Origin: Elephas maximus indicus
Taxonomy: Eukaryota > Chordata > Mammalia > Proboscidea > Elephantidae
NCBI RefSeq assembly: GCF_024166365.1
Contig: NC_064835.1
Span: forward strand, 63,778,607-63,842,606
DNA length: 64,000 nucleotides
Direction of reading: 5' to 3'
The notes under the pieces are model-generated. The model was not told the origin of the DNA. It did no database searches and was given only the letters and a program-made list of their open reading frames with translations. The position numbers and the translations under genes are program-made. Below, one piece after another: positions 56,866 to 64,000 of the stretch; the stretch's first letter is position 1, and each line of letters begins with the position of its first letter.

Positions 56866-57066
56866 GAGGTCCCTGGGTGGTGCAAATAGTTTTCGTTCAT
56901 CAGTTAATCTAAAGGTTGGCAGTTCAAACTCACCAAGTGGCACTATGGAAGAAAGGCCTGGCAATCTGCTTGTGTAAAGATTACAGCCAAGAAAATCCTG
57001 GGGATCGTTTCTGCTCTGTAACACATAGGGTCACCATGAGTCGTAACCAACTCGATAGCACATGGT
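56866..57066 (+). mobile_element. AfroSINE, long form, decayed
   Basis: Head 'gtccctgggtggtgcaaata', 'ggttggcagttcaaactcac', internal 'ggcctggcaatctgcttgtg', tail 'gagtcgtaaccaactcgata'. It is the only SINE of this family seen after 40942. Confidence 0.9.
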
Positions 57067-60000
57067 CCCGACAGAGGCTTGGGAACCAAATGTAGGAATC
57101 CTCTTTGTGTCTTAGCTGTGCAAATAGGTAGTTAGACAACAGATAAAGGATACCCCCCCCCCCAAATCTCCCTGATTGATATTCTATACACCTGTTGACT
57201 GAACTACTTGGAAGACCTTCAGTTAGGTACAAACACAGATGGATGAAACTTGGTCCTTGCCCTCAAGAGGTTTAGAGTCTGGCTGGAAAGACAAGAAGAG
57301 AATACTCAGGGCTACTGTTTAATGTTTCTAAATATCCACATTGGTCCTAGAGAGAGTGGCCAGTGTTGGTGAACCAATGCCTGGTGGACCCAGTTTGGCC
57401 TAGGTGGGGCTGCCCTATGCCACTCATGCTGCCTCATCTAGCTCATGCTGCAGTCAGAGACCTGGTTGGAGAGCAGACTGCTGGGCCAGGTCCTGGCCTG
57501 GTTAGGATGTATTCACAGGAAGTGGGACACAGGTGTGCAGGGGCCCTGCTGGTGGGAAGGAGGAGCGTCACTGTTTCCATTGGAGCTGGTGGCCCACCCC
57601 TTCTCTGGGAGTCTGACCAGATGTGCTGGGAGGGGGCTCCTTACAGCCATTGCTGCATGCCAGGTGTTTGCCTCGCCTGCCCTTGTGGTCTCGGGCCAGC
57701 AGGGATAGAGTTGTCAGGGAGAAGACACAGGAAGTCTTGCCTGGTCTAACAGAATCATCTCTGGAAGCCAGACCTGTGTCCCTATGGTCAGGGCCTCCGA
57801 CTCCCTCCTTCCTCCGTGCCACTCCTCTTACCCGCATCCTGGGGCCTCACCTGTTTAGCTGCCTCTGATGCTAGGGAAAGGGGTCGTTCTTTGTGTATGG
57901 AGAAACTGGGGTGTTGCCCTAGAAGGGTAGACGGAGTCTTGTTGGAAGCGGGGAATGGGAGGGCTGTCAGAGACATGAGATGGAGTTAGATAGTTCTGGA
58001 AACCTCAGTTGCTCAAGCCCCCCCCCCCCCCGCCCCCAGCACTTGGTTGTGCCCCTGCCTGCTGTACCTAGGAGCCTCCCGCTTTCTGCCCAGTTTCTCC
58101 TTTCTGCTCCTACCCCTGCCCACCTTTTCATATCCCCAGGCTCCTCGACTCTGGCTACCCCATACTCCACCAGGAACAGGCATTTTCTCTTTGCCTTTGG
58201 AGAAAGCCTGGGCCTCTTTCACCAACAGCAGCTTCAGGGCACCCCAGATGGCGGCCCGGAAATACCGTCAGGGAACTCAGTGTCCCAGGGAGTGCTCCTA
58301 GCCGTGGAACCCCTGACCTGGAGAGACCCCAGGAGTGGTCTGCTTGCCCCCTTGACCCAGATCCCTGGCTATAGGAGCTTGTGTGTCTGTGGCTGAGGTG
58401 GGGAAGAGCTTCCTGGCTTTGGGGCTAGGGGTTGAGAGGCCCCCACCTCCCCTCACTGGCCTGGCCTTTGGGCTCTGCCCTGGGTCGTGGTGGAGGTCAG
58501 GTTCACTGCACCCCTCCAGAGCCCTTTGCATCCTGCAGTTTGTGTTGGACGAAGAGGCCAGGAGGTGCCTGGGCAGGAGGAGTCCGTGTCAAGGGCCCTG
58601 GATGTCAAGGGGCCTGGGTGTCAGGGGCCCAGGGCAGTGGGGGTCTGGCGGGGGGGCTGGCTTAGACCTGGTTCTAGGTGGCTTTTGGACGACTGTACCC
58701 CCTCTAGCTGCGTGGTCCTGTCCACCAGGCTTAGCTCAGGGCAGAATCTCCAGTCTACATTGGATGGGAAGGTGGGTGTCAGGGCAGGGCAGCCCTGCTG
58801 ACTGGCTCTGCCCAGCCCTGACATAGGCACAGAGCCTTTGTTCTGCCTGCCACAGTCCTTCACCTAAAAGTTACTGTAGCACCAGCGGTGGGTACAGGGA
58901 CCGTGGAGGGGGTGGGTGGCCAGAGTGGATCTCTCTGAAGGTCAGTGGGGGAGGGAGCCCACTGTCAGCTGCCAGTGCGCCTGCAAGTGGGCACCTCCCC
59001 CTTCCTGCCCCTGTGCCAGGCAGTGGGTGGGTGAGCCGGCTGGGGCGTGGGGGGCACTCCCTCCCTTTTTCCCTCTTTGCTGTGTCCTTTTCCCGGGGTG
59101 GGGGGGCGGGGATCCAAGGTTGTGATGCGGAGGTGTTTGCTCACTCTCCCAGCCTTGGAAGACAAGTGTGGCCTTGACAGGAAGTGGGGAGGTTTGGCTG
59201 GGGTCTTCTCTGGCTCTGAGCTCCCCCTACCAGCCTCTGTATGCATCCAGGGTTCACCAAGCCTGAGAAGGGGCAGGCTGGGGGTGTTCCTCCAAGGGCC
59301 TGAGAAATGAGGAAAACAAACCAATATAACCAGAGCAGCTGGCCTTACCCTTAGGATAAGCTTGGGCCTTGGAAGAGGGTCCCCTTCGGGGTTCTCAGAG
59401 AAACTTAACAGGCCCCAGCAGGGCTGGTCGAGGGCAGCTGGCCATAGGTTGGAGTTGTGGGAGGCAGGGGTTAGATGAGGTGGTCACTACAATGCACCAG
59501 AGGCCCCAGGGGTCCAGGGGCCCCTGATAGGTGTAGCCAGTCAGGTCCTGCACTATGTGACTTCTCTGGCCTCAGCTTTCCCAGAGGGCTGGCTATGGCT
59601 GGGTGAGGGGTAAGAGCACCTGGGCAAACCTTTTCTGACTCTGTGTTTCAGCAGGTGTTTGCTAAGGACCCCTTCCCACCATGTGCTTTTGCTGCGGTGT
59701 ACAAGCCTCAGGGGAGTAAGGAGCAGAGGACTGGAGGGGAGATCATTAGAACTGCAATCCTGTGAGGACAGGCACTGACGTCTCCCAGATGCTGAGGCAG
59801 TGGGGACCCAGAGGGGCACGTGCGGGGCTGCAGTGGTCTGGGCCCACCCCTCCCAGCCAGAGGGGCTCGGGAGGCAGTGGAAATGCCAGGCAGCTGGGAG
59901 AATGACGTTCTCTCCTGTCCCTCCGCCCCCCTCACTTGAGTATAAAGTCCACACCTTGGCGTCACCCCTGTGCGAATGGCTGCCTAGGCGGCCGCCCGCC

Positions 60001-62689
60001 CTATGTTATTCTTTCCACTCCGCAGGCCCCAGCTCCGGTGGTTTGGCTGGGTGGCCTGCTCAGGCCCCCGCCCCTCTGGGCGGCAGCTTCCATTCCTCCC
60101 AGGCTGAGTCACTGTCCTGTGGAGTGGGGTCCCTCTCGGGCTCTCCCCAGTCTCCGCGGCTGCCCATCTATCTGTCTGCTCATCCATAGCCACCAGCAGA
60201 GAAGGTGGGAGGTATCTGGCTGAAAGGGCACAGCTCCAGAGCCCTGGAGGCCATAGAGAAACTCCTTCCCAGGGGCACTGAGTAAGAGGCTGGAGGGAGG
60301 CCTGGCTGGTGGGAGAAAGCATTTGTAGAAACAAGTATAAGGAATTTGAGCCTTGACCAGCTCCCTGGCGGTGCCCCTGAAGCCCTCTTTGTGGAATTGG
60401 CTCCTGTGCCCCAGACAGAGAGCCAGGGACGTGGGCCCTTAAGCTTGTTGTGTTGTTAGGGATACTGATACCCAGGAGGGGTTTGTCTGGGGATATTCTC
60501 CACATGAGCCTGTCCTGCCCTTGAGTCTGAGGCTCCAGGAGTGCAGAGCCCACATCTCCCTCTGGCCCTCCTCCTGGCTCTCCCCAGGCACCAACCCTGG
60601 GGGGACGTCCATACCTGCTGCTCCCTCGGCAGGGCTTTGCCTGGGCCTGGGCTGGCTCCGGATGACCTTTGTCCAGCATTCTTGGCTCACTGCTGGGTAT
60701 TCCGAGGGAAGCCCCAGAGGGAAACAAAGCAGCCTTGGCTTCTGTTACACTCTGTGGTCAGGGCAGTCAGCACTGGGGGCCGGAGCCCTTCCTCTCCACA
60801 GTGTGCGGCTCTGGCGGGCACCTTCCCAGTGTGCCCAAGTCCTGACCCCCCCCTCCCCAGGCAGCTTCCTCAGACCCACCCCATCCTGCGCAGCCTTGGC
60901 CTCCCTCTCCCCTGGCCTGCACCTCGCCTCCGCCTCCCCTTAGTGGTGGGTGGTGGTTTCTGGGCTGCCCAAGCTTTGGGAAGTGCCCTCACTGTTAACC
61001 CTGGGCACAGACCCAGGAGATGAGGTCCTGACGTTTTCCCGGTGCCTGGGAAGCCCTCATGCCTGTAGGCCAGAGGCAGGGGTGTGGATTTGGTGACCCC
61101 TGAGAAAAGCCCCTGAGGCTGAGTCCCGGCCACCGGCCTTTGCTTGACCACCCATTTGGGTGGTTGCTCCACCTTAGGGGGGCTCGAGCTCCAGGAAGCA
61201 CATGCTCAGAGGGTCTCTGAGGAGATCGTGGGACAGCCAGGTGGAAAGGGACCTCAGAACATCTAGTTAGACCTCTCATGAAACCAGCGAGGAAACAGCC
61301 CCAGAGAGGCTCACCTGCTGGCGGTCACTTGGTGAATTCCAGCCCTGGGTCCTGGCTTCAGTTCTCCCTTCAAGGACCCAGCCACGGGACCTGCAGGTAC
61401 AGGGTGGCAGTGGGCTTCCATCCCAGCTCCTGGCCTTGCCCAGGACCCCTGCCCTTGGGGTCCCTCTGCTCAGTCCCAGACTCCCTGGGTTCTCCCTGTC
61501 TTCTTGGGTCATCCCTGCCCTCCTTGGCCCCAAGACCTGAGAAGGAGCGATTCAGCCAGTCATCACTAGAGGGCGCAGGGAATGGGACCCATGGGGCAAG
61601 ACAGGCTTGTCAGTTCCCATCTGGCCACTCCTCGGGGTATGGTGGGGGCCTTCAGTGCTCCCCCTTTGGTAACCCTGGAAGGCCACTCATGGGCAGTATA
61701 GCACATGGGGTGCACTGAGTTGGGGCAGGACAGGCATTTCCACTGGGGAGGGGTCTTGAGCTCCCACATTGCTAGCTTCTGGGCTTCTTTGAGGGGATAG
61801 CATCTACTTAGGGACACATAGATGTTGGTGTTTGTGTGCTCTGTGAGTCGAAAGGAACCCCAGAGGTTCAGCCTCACCATTTCATAGATGTGGAAATTGA
61901 GGCTCAGAGAGGGGAGAGACTTGGCCATGGTCTCCTAGTAAGTTGGTGGTGGATGATCCCAGGTTAAAACTCAGGTCTCTGGATACCCAGTCTGTCCTTT
62001 CTCACCATTCCACTGCTGGCTTTGACTTTGGTGGGTCCTGGTGGGAGTATCCTCTGCCCCATCCCCCCTCACAGGCCTACCTTGGGGCCCCAGGTGTCCC
62101 CTGGGCTGGGGTTCCTGGACAGCCCCTCTCTCCATCCCCTTTGTGACAGAGGACCCTGGGCTGGCTGACTCAGGGCCCGGTTGTGGCCTCCCTGTCCCCA
62201 CCTGCTCCAAACCCCCCAGTCTCCAGTGAGGCCTGGTAGCCTCAGAGTACTCTTTTCTGCCTCCCTGTCTCGTTTCTTCATGAGCCTGCCCAGCTCCCAG
62301 TTGTCACCCTTCTCCTCTCCGAAGGCGCCTTGCTGTTCTGTAAGGGCCCTTAGTCAGCTGGTACAGGGCTCTGGGGCCAAGGCTCCCCCTCTTACCCCTC
62401 AAGACCCTTTGACCAAGGTGCTAGAGTTGGACTCAGCATACCAGGTGAGGGGCTGAGGAAGGCAGCCCTGCCTTGATCCCTCTGTGAGGGGCGTGGCATC
62501 TCAAGTCCCCCCTGCAAATTCCCTGGGATCCCCAGAACAGGGCAAGGTGTGAATGACCTGTCCAGGCCGGTGCTGCCCTTGGCGACCTCCCCTCCTCCTT
62601 CTGCCTCTCAGCTGTCCCTTTGTAGCAGGAGCGGCCCCAAACAGTGCGGGCCTTTCCGCCCCTCACCGGCCTCCTTCCCTCCCTCTCCT

Positions 62690-62880
62690 CCTCCCTCCCT
62701 CTGCCCACTGGGAATTTCGGAATGAAAGTGCTATTGTGAGCGCCTGGCTGGGCCACTGAAGGGCCAGCACTGTTATTTCTGCAAACCAGCCCTCCCATTA
62801 GCCATGCATGGCCCAGGCCAGGAAAACGTTACCTTTTCCTCCTCGAGCTGACTGCAGGGAAATTCTCACACTTCAGTTTG
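62690..62880. promoter_or_regulatory. Candidate conserved intronic element
   Basis: 'ctgggaatttcggaatgaaa' (TEAD-like GGAATG), 'cccattagccatgcatggcc' (TAAT core with ATGCAT) and 'gtgcagtggttgtg' (RUNX-like) occur close together in repeat-free DNA next to a (TG)n tract. Enhancer function is inferred only. Confidence 0.3.
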
Positions 62881-62913
62881 TGCAGTGGTTGTGTTTGGGG
62901 GGCAGGCAGGGAG

Positions 62914-62948
<35 letters not shown>

Positions 62949-64000
62949 TTGGGGGAGTGCTAGAGAAATATTTGTCTCCTTCATCTGCACTGCCTTTCCC
63001 TCCTTACCTTTCCCCTTGGCACTGGTGGGGGATGTGGGTGGGGAGTCCAGCCATCCCTACCTTCTGCGCTGGACCCTGTGAGGCATGGAGGTTGTTGGGT
63101 TACAAGTGAGACCCAGAGGCTGTCAGTAAATAAACTAACATACTCCCTGCTCCTTCTCACCCTCAGCAGCAGCAGCAGGGTAAAAAACATGTGCAGGGGG
63201 GACCTGGGTGAGTAGGGGCAAGGGCAGTGGGTGGCTGAGCCAGTCAGGAGGGCAGTGGGCAGGGAGGTGGAAACAGGGACTCGGTGGCTCCTTAAAGTGG
63301 TCGTGGAAGATGCAGAGAATTAAAAGGGCTTCTGTTTGGCCTTGTGTCCCTTTGGGGTGCAAAGCCACTGCCCCATTCCTCTTTATTCAGACCCAGCTAC
63401 CCTGAAGACACTTAAATGGCATAGCTGTTAACAGACCTACTAGAATCTCCACACAGTAGATGTTTCCCAGGGAGTGAGAGCAGTTTTTTTCCTCAGGAAG
63501 TCCTGCTTGCCATCTATCCTCAGACTGTCTTGTTCTCGTCTTGCATCGGTGGAGTAGAAGAGCCACCCACTACTCTCCTGCCTTTTCCTAGCCCAGTCTG
63601 TCCAGATGTGGTCCACTCCTCCTGGGCTCTTCTGCCTTTCGTCCCAGGAATTCACAAAGATTATGACCAGGAACAGGGGCTCCCAGCCCGGCAAAACCCT
63701 CTCTTATGTTGCTCCCCATGGCTGGGACAGCCACATCCTCCTCAGACTTACAGGCAGCTAGGCTGCCCAGTCCCCAAGGCTCTGCGATTGTTTGGGGTGC
63801 ACACTTTTCTTGGGGCCAAGATAGGGGGTGACAGCTCAAGTCACCCTTTTGAGTTACTTGGAAGATCCCTAGTTTCAATAAAAATGCTTACAAACTGTGC
63901 ATTTATCCTGCCTTGCCCCGGTCTCCCCCTCCAAGACAAGGAAGTAGGATGGGGCTTCAGAGTTCGGACCCAGTGAGGGGACTGTGTCTGGGAGGTCTTT

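Larger units (their letters stand above)
54728..64000 (+). other. CYP26B1: CYP26B1 intron 2 (5' part)
   Basis: At least 9.27 kb of intron. It has one AfroSINE (56866-57066). CpG-rich DNA with (CCG/CTG)n lies at 55450-55780, a poly(C) run at 58020-58035 and (TG)n at 62917-62947. MIR-like decayed pieces lie near 56345 and 61860-61960 ('ggaaattgaggctcagagag'). No exon 3 sequence (expected after HRNKRK to begin VFSKIF) is seen in any frame. GC content is high, and many chance frames arise from it. Confidence 0.88.

Noticed and set aside
63877-63882. AATAAA near the right edge as a gene end
   Set aside because: Lies in CYP26B1 intron 2 with no exon upstream; single hexamers occur by chance.

Overview
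The window is genomic DNA from a placental mammal, almost certainly an afrotherian (an elephant-like paenungulate is the best guess). The pointer is repeat content: about 22 copies of a tRNA-headed SINE of AfroSINE type, plus RTE-clade (BovB-like) LINE fragments with the same 3' tail. The AfroSINE/RTE pairing is known from Afrotheria. Species cannot be fixed from the sequence alone.

Two genes are present, both on the + strand and both partial. The left end carries the last two coding exons of EXOC6B (exocyst subunit Sec15B; 8298-8410 and 12941-13067) with the intron between them, an intron running off the left edge, and a repeat-free 3' UTR of about 3.3 kb ending near a poly(A) signal at 16350. 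The right end carries the promoter, 5' leader and first two coding exons of CYP26B1 (retinoic-acid 4-hydroxylase; 50854-51057 and 54503-54727, residues 1-143), intron 1, and at least 9.3 kb of intron 2. CYP26B1 exons 3-6, including the haem-binding cysteine, lie beyond the right edge. The gene order and orientation match human 2p13.

Layout: 1-8297 is EXOC6B intron with three MaLR-like LTRs, SINEs and an L1-style insertion with a 22-bp target duplication. 8298-16380 is the EXOC6B 3' end. 16381-42110 is intergenic DNA dominated by RTE, old L1, MIR/L2 and AfroSINE insertions, often nested. 42110-56865 is a 14.7-kb stretch without any AfroSINE, RTE or L1 that I could recognise. It holds a candidate TATA/GC-box promoter (44.1 kb), a cluster of nuclear-receptor half-sites including a near-DR5 retinoic-acid response element (46.9 kb), and the CYP26B1 CpG islands. 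57067-64000 is again almost repeat-free CYP26B1 intron.

EXOC6B works in vesicle tethering and CYP26B1 in retinoic-acid clearance; they are not known to act together. Their stable neighbourhood suggests that CYP26B1 regulatory DNA is spread through the intergenic region and perhaps EXOC6B introns (inference). I found no novel protein-coding system. Nearly all other open frames are shadows, CpG-island frames or decayed LINE reverse-transcriptase pieces. The most interesting signals are regulatory (inverted repeats, half-site clusters, an almost ATG-free leader, a duplicated splice-acceptor region) and evolutionary (SINE/LINE tail sharing, nested insertions).
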